Below, piece by piece: positions 44,169-58,810 of a stretch of 64,000 bases of DNA. The notes under the pieces are model-generated. The model did no database searches and was not told the DNA's origin. It was given only the letters and a program-made list of their open reading frames with translations. The DNA is taken from the NCBI GenBank assembly GCA_900491605.1, contig UESW01004353.1, positions 822,526 through 886,525 on the forward strand, written 5' to 3'. The translations under genes were made by a program, and so were the position numbers. The DNA comes from Calamus simplicifolius (taxonomy: Eukaryota > Streptophyta > Magnoliopsida > Arecales > Arecaceae). Every line of letters starts with the position of its first letter. Position 1 is the stretch's first letter.

Positions 44169-45054
44169 TGTTGAGGGGTAAAATCATCGTTGCATAAATA
44201 ATCATGCAAGGGGCTAGGATCAACCCTAATTTCCACGTGCTGAACAATACCTGCTAGAGATAAGTCAGCCTCAGCAAATCGGGGCGCCTTAGCCCCCCAC
44301 TGAGCCAAGGATTCCTAAGGCGCGGATCACATCTTTCGGCCTCAGCCGAGCTATATCGTCCTCGGCCTCAGCCGAGCCATATCGTCCCTCGGCCTTAGCC
44401 GAGCTATATCATCTCTCGGCCCCGGTCGAGCTATCCGACTGTGCCTCGTCAGCCGAGTCATTATTATGCCCCGGCTAGACCCGGGCACTCAAGAACCTCT
44501 GTGGAATTTGGCGGGAGAGTTCAAATTCGTAAGATTCCAAACAGAAATCATATCCGAGAGTGGCCTAGGACCCGTGAGTGTGGTCTGGAACCCTGGAGCC
44601 TATATACTCGCCAAATCTCGAGACATCAACCAGCTCTCCCAGTCGTCGATCCCCTAACCAACAAGATGCGAATCTTACTGACCTCATAACAAACTGAATT
44701 CAAATTCTAACGACTTTTGGACCCACGATGCCCCCAGAGAATCATGTGATCCTCTATAAATAGAGTCATCTGCCGACTCCTCAAGTATGCGCATTTGCTC
44801 ACTGGCACACTCTCCTTCTGCCTTGGCTTCCCCCATTAGCACTCTGCTCAGAGCTCTCGGAAGGCCACCCTTGGAGAGACTCTTCAGCAAGAGCCTTCTC
44901 CTCTTGTTTGTTGATTGCTGATCTTCACTGACTTGAGCGTCGGAGGGTCTTCCGCAGAGGGCCACCCCCAATGCCTCTCGCATGAGGACTGTTTTGCAGA
45001 TCCGCCCAGGAGGGAGCTCGATCGCGCCCGAGTCGGATAGATTTAGCAGCAACA
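44169..45054 (+). repeat. 5' LTR of Tat-lineage element
   Basis: 886 bp, TGTTGAGG...GCAACA. The U3 holds repeated CTCGGCCTCAGCCGAG-type palindromes (44336-44460). The TATA box is at 44755-44760. The predicted left target site is CAGAT (44164-44168), which cannot be confirmed without the 3' LTR. Confidence 0.75.
44755..44764 (+). promoter_or_regulatory. TATA box of Tat LTR
   Basis: TATAAATAGA, a strong plant core promoter match, about 300 bp before the LTR end. Confidence 0.75.
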
Positions 45055-45057
45055 AAT

Positions 45058-45074
45058 TGGCGCTAGAGGAAGGG
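45058..45074 (+). other. Primer-binding site of Tat-lineage element
   Basis: TGGCGCTAGAGGAAGGG starts three bases after the LTR end. TGGCGC-type PBSs are common in non-chromoviral plant gypsy elements. Confidence 0.75.
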
Positions 45075-45138
45075 TCTCAAGTCCCATAAACTTGTGATTC
45101 AGGAGACAAGGATCTCGATCTGAAAGAGAACTCCTCCC

Positions 45139-46219
45139 ATGGCCAACCGAAGAAAGGCTACCTCCGAAGCCCGGGATCAGGTCGCCTCCCAAAGACCTGA
45201 TCCGGTGAGCAGCGTAGCGCCACCACCATCGCCAGTTGAGACTCCATCGCCACCGATGGCCCCAGTGACCCAAGAGCAGTTTGCCTCACTAGTCCAGCAG
45301 GTCCAAGCCCTGACCCACCTGATTCAGGGGTGTTTCGAAACCCCCCGTCCGGCGGCACCTGCCCTGCATCCTCCTAAGGAGAATGCAGCCCCCGCTCATC
45401 GGCGATCTCCTCATTCGGCCCGCATGGGGTTGCAGACCCCCCTCGCCGCCCTAGGGAAGCTGAGCCAGCCCCCCAAGGGGGCCGTGGCAAAGATCTTCCC
45501 CGATCTCGATGGGCCCGATCCCTCTCTCCGGTGTTCTCTCGCCACGACTCGACACCATCTCATTTCTCTCCTCGTCCGGCTCCTCCTGTTGTGCCTGAGG
45601 AGATCCGCCAGCAACTCCGGGAGATGCACTAGGAGTTAGATGCCGCCAAGCAGGCCCATCCGCTCCACCATCAAACGGAGCAGGGCATTCCCTTTTCCAA
45701 GGGAATCATGAAGGAAGTGATTCCCTCCTATGTCAAGCTGCCCGCCATCGATCCCTATCATGGGGCCTCCGATCCCGACGACCACCTTAGCAGCTTCAGA
45801 CCGATCATGATGTTCTACGGGGCATCAGATGCGATCCTCTGCCACGCCTTCCCCTCCACCCTCAGGGGATCCACTCGAACCTGGTTCAACGCTTTGAAAC
45901 CAGGTTCCGTTAGTTCATTTGACGAGCTGAGCCGCCTCTTCATCAGCCAGTTTGTCAGTAGCCATCGTTACCAGCGGAGATCTGACTCCCTCTCTGAGGT
46001 CAAGCAAAGAGAGGGGGAGTCCTTGAAAAAATATCTCGGCCGTTTTAACACGGCCATGTTGGAAGTGGACTACCTTAATCATGAGGTGGACATGTCCGCC
46101 CTAGCAGGCAGAGTATTGAAGGAGAGTAACTTTTACCTGGCGTTGGAGGTCAGCTACCCTCAGAACCTCTCCGACATGATGGCTCTGGCAGACAAATATG
46201 TCAGAGTCAAAGAATCATG
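45139..46219 (+). pseudogene. Gag of Tat-lineage element (frameshifted)
   Basis: ATG 45139 starts a Pro/Ala-rich N-terminal part (to 45639 in its frame). The capsid domain lies in another frame from 45708: IPSYVKLPAIDPYHGASDP, STRTWFNALKPGS, FISQFVSSHRYQRR, YLGRFNTAMLEV. It ends at TGA 46218-46220. A frame change between 45500 and 45708 breaks the protein. No CCHC zinc knuckle follows the capsid; the frame passes almost directly to protease, so that part appears deleted. Gag would package element RNA. Confidence 0.75.
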
Positions 46220-47883
46220 AAGAGCTTCCTGCTTGGCAGTCCGTCGAGCGGGCGGAACAATGAAGAAGGTTCGACACCAAAGAAAGCGCGAACAAATGAG
46301 CTCTCCTTCTCCGACAGCGACCTCCGGGAGATACAGTTCCCATATAACGATGCATTGGTTGTATCCCTTAATCTGAACAACTATGATGTAGATCGAATCC
46401 TTATCGATAGTGGGAGCTCCATCAACATTTTGTATCTTGATGTGTTTGTGAAGATGAAACTGCTTATGGAGAATCTCCGAGTCATGGACTCCACCCTAAT
46501 GGGGTTCACCAGCGATGTAATTACCCCCAAGGGGGTCGTGACCTTGACGGTCCACGCGGGGACTTGACCTTCCATTGCCACAGTCCACTCTGATTTTCTG
46601 GTGACCAAGCTTCGGTTGCCCTACAATGCAATTTTCGAAAGACCCGGCCTAATGTCCCTTAGAGCCGCTGTCTCCATCCCGCACGTAGCAATGAAGTTCC
46701 CTACCGGATGGGGAGTGGGAGTAGTCCGAGGAAACCAAGCTGTAGCTCGGCAGTGTTTCATCACTAGCCTGCAATCCAAATTGCCCAAGGTTGATGGATT
46801 GGACACTCGGGAGGACTTCACCGAGCAACGAGGAGAACCAATCGAAGAGCTGGAGGAGGTACCGCTGGACGAAGCTCGGCCCGACCGAACCATAAGGATT
46901 GGGTCACTACTTAAAGGAAAGCCCCGACTGGAGCTAATCGACTTTCTCTGAAGGAATGCTGATGTCTTCGCTTGGTCAGCCTTTAACATGCCTGGGATCA
47001 GCCCGGACGTCCTCGTCCACCGTCTTAATGTGGACGAGATGTCCTGGCCCATGAAGCAGAAGAAAAGGAGCTTCGCCCCTGACCGACAAAAAGCAATTGA
47101 GGAGGAAGTTGACAAGCTCATCAAGGCAAACTTCATTCGGAAGGTAAATTATCCCAGCTGGCTGTCCAATGTTGTTATGCTAAAGAAATCGAATGGCAAA
47201 TGGTGGATTTGCATCGACTTCACCGACCTTAATAAAACATGTCCAAAGGATAGTTTCCCTCTCCCATGGATCGATCAACTCGTGGACGCAACTTCCGGTC
47301 ATCAAATGCTGACCTTTATGGATGCATACTCAAGTTACAACCAAATTCGGATGGCACCCGAGGATGAAGAAAAGACCTCCTTCATAACCGATCGAGGTAC
47401 ATATTGTTACCGCGTTATGCCCTTTGGTCTAAAAAATGCAGGTGCCACTTACCAAAGGCTAGTAAACAAAGTCTTCAAGGAGCAAATCGATCGGAACATG
47501 GAGGTATACGTTGATGACATGCTTGTCAAAAGCAAGGAAGCATCCCAACATATCGAAGACCTCTCTAAGAGTTTCATGACACTCCGAAAGTACCGGATGA
47601 AGCTCAATCCAACAAAGTGCGCCTTCGATGTCAACTTTGAAAAGTTTTTGGGCTTCATGGTTTCTCAGCGAGGCATTGAAGCCAACCCACAGAAGATTCA
47701 AGCCCTTCAGCAAATGACACCCCTAACATCTATCAAAGAGGTCCAGCGCCTGACGGAAAGAATCGCGGCCCTCAACCGCTTCGTGGCTCGATCGGCCAAA
47801 AAGTGCCTTCCCTTTTTAAAGCTCTTCGATCTGCCAAGAATTTCTTTTCAATGGACTCCCGAGTGCCAAAAATCATTCGAGGA
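46217..47883 (+). pseudogene. Protease-reverse transcriptase of Tat-lineage element (5' part of split pol)
   Basis: One frame with TGA stops at 46565-46567 and 46949-46951. Protease motif ILIDSGSSINILYLDVF lies near 46396-46446. The RT fingers/palm follow: KWWICIDFTDLNKTCPKD, FMDAYSSYNQIRM, VMPFGLKNAGATY, and the active site YVDDMLVKS near 47507. The RT connection ends at QKSFED, where the insertion at 47884 cuts the gene at the boundary with RNase H. The tail VNPRKFNSGEVNSLY is read from the inserted LTR and is not pol. Confidence 0.85.
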
Positions 47884-48112
47884 TGTAAACCCCCGAAAAT
47901 TTAATAGTGGGGAGGTTAACTCTCTGTATTAATTGGGGAGGCACCTTGTGTTATTATAACATTTAAGTCCCTGTATGCCGCTTGGATTCTCGAGTCGCGT
48001 CTGATGGGTTTCCGAGTCCTTGAGCTGAAGCGTTGCGTAAGGAATTATTTATATGATGGAGGGGGACTCCCTCCATCATCCGGGCGTCCGCTTCCATCAG
48101 GTAATCCTGCCT

Positions 48113-48114
<2 letters not shown>

Positions 48115-48161
<47 letters not shown>

Positions 48162-48165
48162 AAGC

Positions 48166-48238
<73 letters not shown>
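48115..48238. repeat. (GA)n microsatellite
   Basis: Nearly pure GA with a few AAAG and GCAG interruptions. The matching tract in the other LTR is 52982-53098 with different interruptions. Arg-Glu and Ser-Leu repeat frames here are artefacts. Confidence 0.95.
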
Positions 48239-49574
48239 TAGCAGGAGGCAGAGAGAGAACCAACCGGCCGGTCGACGCTTGGTTCAGGCCCGGCGGCGTG
48301 CTCGCCGCCGCGCCGGGCCTGAGCCTTGGCCGGCGACCCCGCCGGCGCGGGGGAGGCGTCCGGCGGGGTGGTGTGGAGAGAGAGAGGAGAGAGAGGGCCA
48401 ATTGGCCCTCCTCTCGCGCGGTGGCGGAAGCCCGGCTTCCGCCGGTTGGTTCGGGCCCGGCGGCGTGCTCGCCGCCTCGCCGGGCCCGAGGCTTGGCCTG
48501 TCGCCTCCACCGGCGCCGGGCGTGCGTCCGGTGGAGGTCCGGCCGGCCAAGGTGGCCGGCCGTGCCGCCGGCACGTTCCGTGCCGCGCGGAGGAGTTGAG
48601 GAGTGAGAGAAATTGAGGGGGGAGAGAGGTTTGGCGGCCGGCCGCGGCGGCGGCCGGCTCTGGCCCGGCCACCGGCGGCCGGGCCGCCCTCAATTTGGCC
48701 GGCGGCGGCCCCGGCCGCCGGCCATGTCCCCGTCCCCTGTTCGGTGAAACAGGGGATCGGGAGGGGGGATAAGGCTGAACCGGGCCGGCTGGGCCGGCCG
48801 GTTCAGGCCTTTTGGGCCATGCTGTGAGCCGATTTTGGGCTGGTTTTTGGGCCCTGTAACGGGCCGAAAAATATAAAATAATTATATGGTTGGAATCTAG
48901 GTTAAATCTAGTTTTTGGGGATGATTTTACTTCCCCATTTGAGTGAGTATGGTGAGAGATATTCGAGTCCGAAGTTGGGCCCGTGGATTGGTCAGGGTAG
49001 AGTCTTAGGAATCATTTCATTATCCAGATTTTAATCAATTAATTGTGTAGGTACCCCGACATCTGATTAGATGAGATATCTGTTGGATTGCGTGCGAAGG
49101 TAAGTAAACCAGTTATCAGTTTATTAAATAAGTTATTTCAGGATATGCGTAGTTAAATTGTGAATTGTTATTGGCTAATTGTGTAAGTAGATGAATACTA
49201 TGATTTCATGCTATGCATGAGATGCTATGCATGTGAGATATGCATGTGAGAATGCTATGCATGTGAGATGCTATGCTGTTGCTATGCATGTGAGATGCTA
49301 TGCTGTTGCTATGCATGATGCTGTTGCTATGCATGAGAGATGCAGTTGCTATGCATGAGAGATGCAGTGCTATGCATGAGAGATGCAGTTATTGTGATAT
49401 TGATGTGATATATTACATGCAATTGTTCAGTAAGTATAATCCACTGTTTTACTACATGATTGATGTATTGATGTATTGATGTGATGTGAGGTACTGTTAT
49501 GTGTCGCCACGGCTCTCCTTTATCCTGTCATACCACACATACGTCTAGAGGACGTGTTCTGATGGATTTCGATA

Positions 49575-49975
49575 TTGGCATGACCCTGGTATTCCGACCC
49601 TTTCAGTAGGGAGGGATACTTCCACATTATTGGCATGACCCTGGTACGACCCTTTCAGTAGGGGGATACTTCTAGGGAATGCTGGGTGATACATTATTGG
49701 CATGACCCTGGTATTCCGACCCTTTCAGTAGGGAGGGATACTTCTAGGGAATGCTGGGTGATACATTATTGGCATGACCCTGGTATTCCGACCCTTTCAG
49801 TAGGGGGGATACTTCTAGGGAATGCTGGTTGATACATTATTGGTGACCCTGGTATTCGACCCTTTCAGTAGGGGGGATACTTCTAGGGAATGCTGGTTGA
49901 TACATTATTGGCGTGACCCTGGTATCTTGACCTTTCAGTAGGGAGATGCTTTAAGGGAATGCTGGCTGGTACATT
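49575..49975. repeat. About 70-bp tandem repeat in LTR, six units
   Basis: Units read 'attattggcatgaccctggt' through 'ggaatgctgggtgatac'. Equivalent array at 54465-54890 in the 3' LTR, where units are more uniform (72 bp). Confidence 0.9.
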
Positions 49976-50853
49976 ATTGAGATATTGCAGGGCCGTGGGT
50001 CACATTTACAGTTACCATTGAGAGTATAAACAGTGGGTTTACTTATAAAGTATAATTGAGCAATTATGGATGCAAATGATTGGTATTATATTTATATGTG
50101 CCACTACGGCTCTCCTTTGTTATGGGGCATTGCAGGGCCGTGGGACACATATGATATAATATAACAATTGGAATGCTTTATATGCACTGATAATTTGCTA
50201 TGATATAATACAACAATGATGAGTGCAAATGATTTGAATTATATTTATATGTGCCACCACGGCTCTCCTTTGTTATGGGGCATTGCAGGGCCGTGGGACA
50301 CATATGATATAATATAACAATGATGGGTTTACTTACATTGCATGTTTGAGTATTTGTGAAATGTTTATGCATGCAGATCATTTATATGCTTATTGATTGC
50401 TATGCTATGATTGGACTGTATAACATGGTTTACTTACTGAGTGTAATCTCACAAAATATTATAATGTTTTTATACAGACCATGAGATTTGAAGATAACAT
50501 GTTGGAGTGATGGACCTCAACTAAATAAAGATATTATTTTGTTGTAGCCCCAGTGTATTATGTGTAGGGCTTGATGCCCAGACTTTATATTGTGGTGTGT
50601 AAGGAACCATAGGTTCGTTGGAGCTTCTATAAAGTGGATTCATATGTTGATGTAACCCCAGTAATGCTTATGTGTAGGGCTTGTAGCCCAAATCTTTAGT
50701 TATGGATTGTATTAAAGACATGGACTTGAATGATATATAGGTTGTTGCTTTTCTTGAACTCAGTGTCATGTTTCGGGACGCCTTGCGTGCCCGGCACGCG
50801 GCGGGTTGTCACCCTAGCTCAAAATTTTTGGGTCTGGGGCGTGACAGCTTTTA

Positions 50854-50865
50854 TGGTATCAGAGC
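50854..50865 (+). other. Primer-binding site of the non-autonomous element
   Basis: TGGTATCAGAGC, seven bases after the LTR end, a slightly long spacing. Confidence 0.85.
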
Positions 50866-51054
50866 ACTAGGTTATGACCCTAGGGACACAGACATATTGA
50901 CATGATAACAGGTAGAGAACTTATGACCCTAGGGACACAGACATATTGACATGATAACACGGAGAGAACATATTTTGATGACATTATACTTAGAGTCACC
51001 TGACACTTTAGTTTATGATGATATTAACCACATCTAATTTAACAGAAAATAGTT

Positions 51055-51300
51055 ATGGCTCACCGTACTAGGAGCCAACTGTATGAGGAGGACTCTCTGG
51101 CCGGTAATGCTGATCAGCCGGTGGGTCAAGGAACTACTGGAGGTATGGCCCCTGCCAACCCAGTAGGAACTGAGCACCAGCGATTCCAGTCCGAGATGCT
51201 TCAAGCTCTCTCGAGTATGGCGCAGTCTATGCAGGACATGCAGCATCAGAGTGCGCAGCGGAAGCGTGGTGGGCCCATAACCCACAGACCCAGGTTATGA
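51055..51300 (+). pseudogene. Gag N-terminal scrap
   Basis: 81 residues from ATG 51055 (MAHRTRSQLYEEDSL, then FQSEMLQALSSMAQSMQDMQ), resembling the disordered start and first helix of chromovirus Gag, ending TGA at 51298-51300. The capsid domain and everything after are missing. It may mark the conserved packaging region. Confidence 0.55.
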
Positions 51301-52740
51301 TCTTAGGGACATATGCATAATGACACTCTAGGCAAAATACTTGGATGAAATTGAGACAATTATGACTTTCATGGAATAAACATGTAGTGGAAAATTGCAA
51401 TTGATGACTAATAACACCACTATGTCCATATTGCAATTGAGTTGATATATGGATTTGAGGTATTAAATCTGAATTTGAATGTGGATGAATATAATGAATT
51501 TTAATTGTAGAACTTACATTATTGATATTGTAAGATTATGAACTCATCTGCTGGTTATAGGGATGATTAATATTGATGATATTTTGGGAATGGAATAGTT
51601 AATTACATGTTTTGATTAATCACAATTGAGTACTTTCTGAATTTGAGTATGGATGGATAAGTATATATAGTGAATTTTACTAAGAGAACTTTTATTATGG
51701 ATATTGCATGTTCAAAACTGATTGTTAATTGCTAGATGAGATGATGGTTGATATTGATGCTAACAAAATAGTTGAATACATATTACGTCATGATGGACTA
51801 TTTAGGAAAAGTATAAAATTTTAAATTCTGAGATAATTATTGTTTAAGTTTTGGGAATAGTAGACTTTGGAATTAATTTTGGCTATGCATGATCAAATAT
51901 TTAATTTCAAGGATGAAATTGTAGTGGGATGAGATATTAATATTTGTTTCTGATTTAGTAGTAAAATGAGTAAATTGAATTGGTATTCATTTGTCTCACT
52001 CTTCTAATTCAATGATGTAATCATAGAGCTTGGTGGGTTAAGCTGAATTTCTGTCCAACCTTCCACCCTCAAGTAATAGACAACTATAGAAACAATAAGA
52101 TTTTAGATGTTATACTGTGTGTAATGGATTTAAGAGGTGCTTGGTATTGTTCTTGCCCTAATGAAATTACTTAATTATGATTACCAAGCCAATATTCAAA
52201 TGGATTTATTTCAATTGTCTATGATATAAGGAATAGATTTCCTTCATATTGAGATGATGTGAAAGCGACAGTTTTGGACTGAGTTTGTTTAACAGCTATG
52301 AAAAGTATCATTAATTAAAGCAGTTTTTGTAGCTCAAAGTTAATAGAAGAGTTATGTTAATGATCAAGAGAAAGATTCGAAATTTCAGGTTAAAGATCAA
52401 TTGGAAGCTTTGCTAACCAATGATGTTATGAGGTCTGTGTTAGAGGTGACTTGTGTCACAAAACATTAGTTCATTAGAAACTTTGATCAAGATGAAGGAA
52501 GTGTTCATTACTCTTTGGGGTGTTCAATGTGTTTCAAATCTTTTAACTGAGGAGGTATATTTTAAACCCCGTTATGTGCTAGAACTTGAACCAATTTAAC
52601 TTAAGAAAGAATTGACTTATGAAGATCAATGAAGTATAGATGACCATGACTTTTAATAAAATTTAATTGATTATGAGAGGGAAAATTTGGATTCTATATT
52701 CTATTGGATGTATATCAATTTCGAGGACGAAATTCTTATA
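51301..52740 (+). other. Decayed internal region, AT-rich
   Basis: No frame of note. Short pol-like scraps cannot be claimed, apart from the terminal 'ttcgaggacgaaattctt' just before the polypurine tract. Confidence 0.5.
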
Positions 52741-52752
52741 AGGAGGGGAGAA
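52741..52752 (+). other. Polypurine tract of the non-autonomous element
   Basis: aggaggggagaa directly before the 3' LTR start TGTAAACC. Confidence 0.85.
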
Positions 52753-55761
<3,009 letters not shown>

Positions 55762-55766
55762 GAGGA

Positions 55767-57960
55767 CCTCAAGAGGTATCTCAGCTCGCCACCCCTCCTC
55801 AGCAGCCCCAACTCGGAAGAGATGCTATTCCTGTACTTGGCGGTTTCAAAATGCGCAATTGGCTCAGTTTTGGTCAGAGAAGAGAAAAAGACTCAAAAGC
55901 CGATCTACTATGTTAGCAAACTACTCCGAAACGTCGAGACAAGGTACACCCGGATCGAGAAGTTGGTTTTGGCCCTAGTAACGTCGGTTTGGAGGTGCGA
56001 CCATATTTCCAGGCGCATTCTGTGATAGTTCTCATCGATCAACCCATCAAGGCGGTGGTCCATCGCCCGGAGACATCAGGCAGAATGGCTAAGTGGGCCA
56101 TTGAGTTAAGCGAGCCTGATATCCGATATCAACCTTGCCTAGCCATCAAAGCGCAGGTACTAGCTGATTTCCTCCTTGAATGCACCATCCTTGAGGATGG
56201 CTCCACTCTGGACTCCTCTGAGCATCCGAGATCAAACGCCCTGTGGCTGCTCCACATCGACGGATCCTCCAGTGCCAATGGCTCTAACGCTGGTTTAATC
56301 CTTACCAGCCCGAAGGGGGCGACTTTCGAGTATGGCGTTCGCTTCTCCTTCCCAGCCTCCAACAATGAAGCCGAATATGAAGCTCTACTCGCTGGACTCC
56401 GAATCGCCCGTGATCTAAAAGTGAATAAGCTGAATGCCTTTACCGACTCTCAGTTGGTAGCCGGTCACGTGCGGGGCGAGTTCGAGGCCCGAAAGCCAAA
56501 CATGATTCGGTATCTTCAACAGGTGCAGGACTTGCTTTCATACTTCTTTGAATTTGAAGTTATCCAGATCCCTAGATCCAAAAATGCCCGTGCCGATCTA
56601 TTATCCCGACTGGCAACTGCGGAATCGATAAGTTCCGAGCGGAAGTTTTCCCTAGAAATCATGGAAAAGCCTAGCATCACGGAGGCAGACTGAGTGATGC
56701 AAATTGAGGCCAAGCCATTCTGGTTCGACCCCATATTGAAGTATCTTAAAGAAGGGTCGGTCCCAGCCGACCGTAAGGAAGCAAGAAAGCTAAAATTGGA
56801 AGCCACACACTATGTGTTGGTCCACAACCAGCTCTATAAGCGATCCTTCTCCATGCCGCTGCTCAAGTGCCTTCGCCTATATGAAGCTGATTATGCTCTT
56901 CATTAGGTACATGAAGGAATTTGCGGCAACCATCTGGGGAGTCGATCTCTATGCCACAAAGTGCTGCGCCAGGGATATTATTGGCCCACCATGCAAAAGG
57001 ATGCTGATGATCTCGTCCAAGCTTGTGACTTATGTCAGAGACACTCCAACATCCAAAGGCTCCCCTTCGCCAGTTTAGTCCCTATTTCCTCCGCTTGGCC
57101 CTTCGCTAAGTGGGGAATGGATATTCTTGTCTCTTTTCCCCTTGCCACTGGACAGAGAAAATTTCTATTTGTCACCATCGACTACTTCACCAAGTGGGTG
57201 GAGGCTGAGGTAGTTGCCCAAATAACCGAAGCTCGGGCCAGGGACTTTGTGTGGAGATCCATTATCTGGCGCTTCGACCTTTCGCATACAATTATCACTG
57301 ACAATGGCAAGCAGTTTGATAACCCAAAGTTTCGAGGTTTCTGCGAGGAACATGGGATCTGCCACTGCCTTACATCGGTGGGGCATCCACAAGCCAATGG
57401 AGAAGCCGAAGTAACTAATCGGACCTTGCTTCAAGGGATCAAGGCTCGGCTTGCTAGAGCCCGAGGTAGATGGGCAGACGAACTTCATCACGTCCTATGG
57501 GCCTACCGCACCACCCAGAGAATCCCCACTGGTGAAACCCCTTTTCGGATGGCCTTCGGTATGGAAGCCATCATCCCTGTGGAGATAGGACTCCCTTCTC
57601 TGCAGGTGGAAGGCTACTCAGAGGAGGTTAAGGACGAGCAACTTTGCGCTAACCTTGATCTGGTGGAAGAGGTCAGAGAAAAAGCCCGAATCAGAGTAGC
57701 TGCATACCAGCAAAGAGTGGCTCGTTACCACGCCTCTAGAGTCAAAGGAAAGTCCTTCTCATCCGGCGATCTCTTCCTCCGGAAAGCATCCGTCTCCAAG
57801 CCACTAGAACAAGGAAAGCTGTCGCCAAATTGGGAAGGCCCTTATCAAGTGGCGGAAGTCGTCGGACCCGGCACCAACAAGCTCCAGGATTTGGACGGGA
57901 AATTTGTTCCTCGGACGTGGAGTTTGGACAACCTCTGCATAAATCATCAATATAGTACGC
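55767..57960 (+). pseudogene. RNase H, second RNase H and integrase of Tat-lineage element (3' part of split pol)
   Basis: Continues the pol interrupted at 47883. The first RNase H (AVSKCAIGSVLVREE, then RYTRIEKLVLALV) runs to about 55985, where a frame change leads into YFQAHSVIVLIDQP. A second, archaeal-like RNase H follows: LLHIDGSSSANGS near 56250, NNEAEYEALLAGL, FTDSQLVAGHVRGEFE, NARADLLSRLA. TGA at 56691-56693 and TAG at 56904-56906 interrupt the link to integrase. Integrase shows the HHCC zinc-binding region (ending ACDLCQRHS), the catalytic core (MDILVSFP, IITDNGKQF, PQANGEAEV) and the C-terminal SH3-like part (LSPNWEGPYQVAEVV). The recognisable protein ends near 57950; the frame stays open to 58391 through a minisatellite. 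Confidence 0.85.
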
Positions 57961-58243
57961 CCTCTATAGACTTGCCCCATTTACAGCTTTGGCATCTTGC
58001 TTCTATTATCCACGACACGACTGCTACCGTCATTTTTTCGGAAGGTCGTAATAGAAAACAGATGTCATTTACGCATCCATTCTCGGCACAACCAAGCTAT
58101 CTCCTTGAGCCAAATCTTCGTACCTCGGCTAGGCCGAGCACTGAGCCAGAGCTACATATCTCGGCTAGGCCAAATTACATTCCGCGAAGGCTCGGTATGG
58201 CCGAGCGCTCCTGGCACAGCTGGGGGCCATGTTATATGCAAAA

Positions 58244-58620
58244 CTTCGTTCGAATTCGGGCAGCTTACAAGCCCCGGCCGAACCAAACATCAAAGATACT
58301 TCGTTCGGATTCGGACAGCTTACAAGCCCCGGCTGAACCAAATGTCAAAGATACCTCATTCGGATTCGGGCAGCTTACAAGCCCCGGCTGAACCAAACAT
58401 CAAAGAAACTTCATTCAAATTTGGGCAGCTTACAAGCCTCGGCCAAACCAAACGTCAAAAAAACCTCGTTCGGATTCAGGCAGCTTACAAGCCCCGACCG
58501 AACCTAACATCAAAGAAACTTCGTTCGGATTCGGGCAGCTTACAAGCCCCGACCGAACCAAACGTCAAAGATACTTTGTTCAGATTCAGGCAGCTAACAA
58601 GCCCCGATCGACACCAAATA
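58244..58620. repeat. Minisatellite 3' of pol, about 56-bp unit, seven copies
   Basis: Units start 'cttcgttcggattcgggcag' and continue 'cttacaagccccggccgaac'. Spacing is about 52-56 bp. It lies in the untranslated region after pol. Open frames through it are not functional. Confidence 0.9.
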
Positions 58621-58639
58621 TTAAAAGCCTCGGTCAAAA

Positions 58640-58810
58640 CCGAAGTACATTCTCATCATTTATTAAAAACCTTGGCAACAATCTAGCGATATTTTTAACC
58701 CTCGGCAACAGCCGAGTGATATTCTTAAACCTCGGCAACAACCGAGCGATATTTTTAATCCTCGGTAACAACCGAGCGACATTTCGAAGCCTCAACTACA
58801 ACCGAGCAAT
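58640..58810. repeat. CTCGGCAACAACCGAG tandem words
   Basis: Five imperfect copies about 36 bp apart, each a short inverted repeat (CTCGG...CCGAG). The same core recurs in the 5' LTR (44336-44460) and at 61555-61670. Confidence 0.7.

Larger units (their letters stand above)
47884..50846 (+). repeat. 5' LTR of the non-autonomous element
   Basis: 2,963 bp, holding in order a (GA)n tract (48115-48238), a CpG-rich block (48260-48830), an ATGCATG-rich minisatellite (49210-49385), 70-bp tandem repeats (49575-49975) and three 'ccac(t)acggctctcctttgtt' blocks with paired 'gcagggccgtggg' words (50100-50310). Confidence 0.9.

Noticed and set aside
48004..48827. Arg/Glu-repeat and Ser/Leu-repeat proteins on both strands
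   Set aside because: They read through a (GA)n microsatellite and a CpG-rich LTR block; the same frames recur in the other LTR at 52776-53705.
49200..50310. Regularly repeated units considered as a CRISPR array
   Set aside because: Plant retrotransposon LTR; repeats are contiguous minisatellites without unique spacers, and no cas genes.
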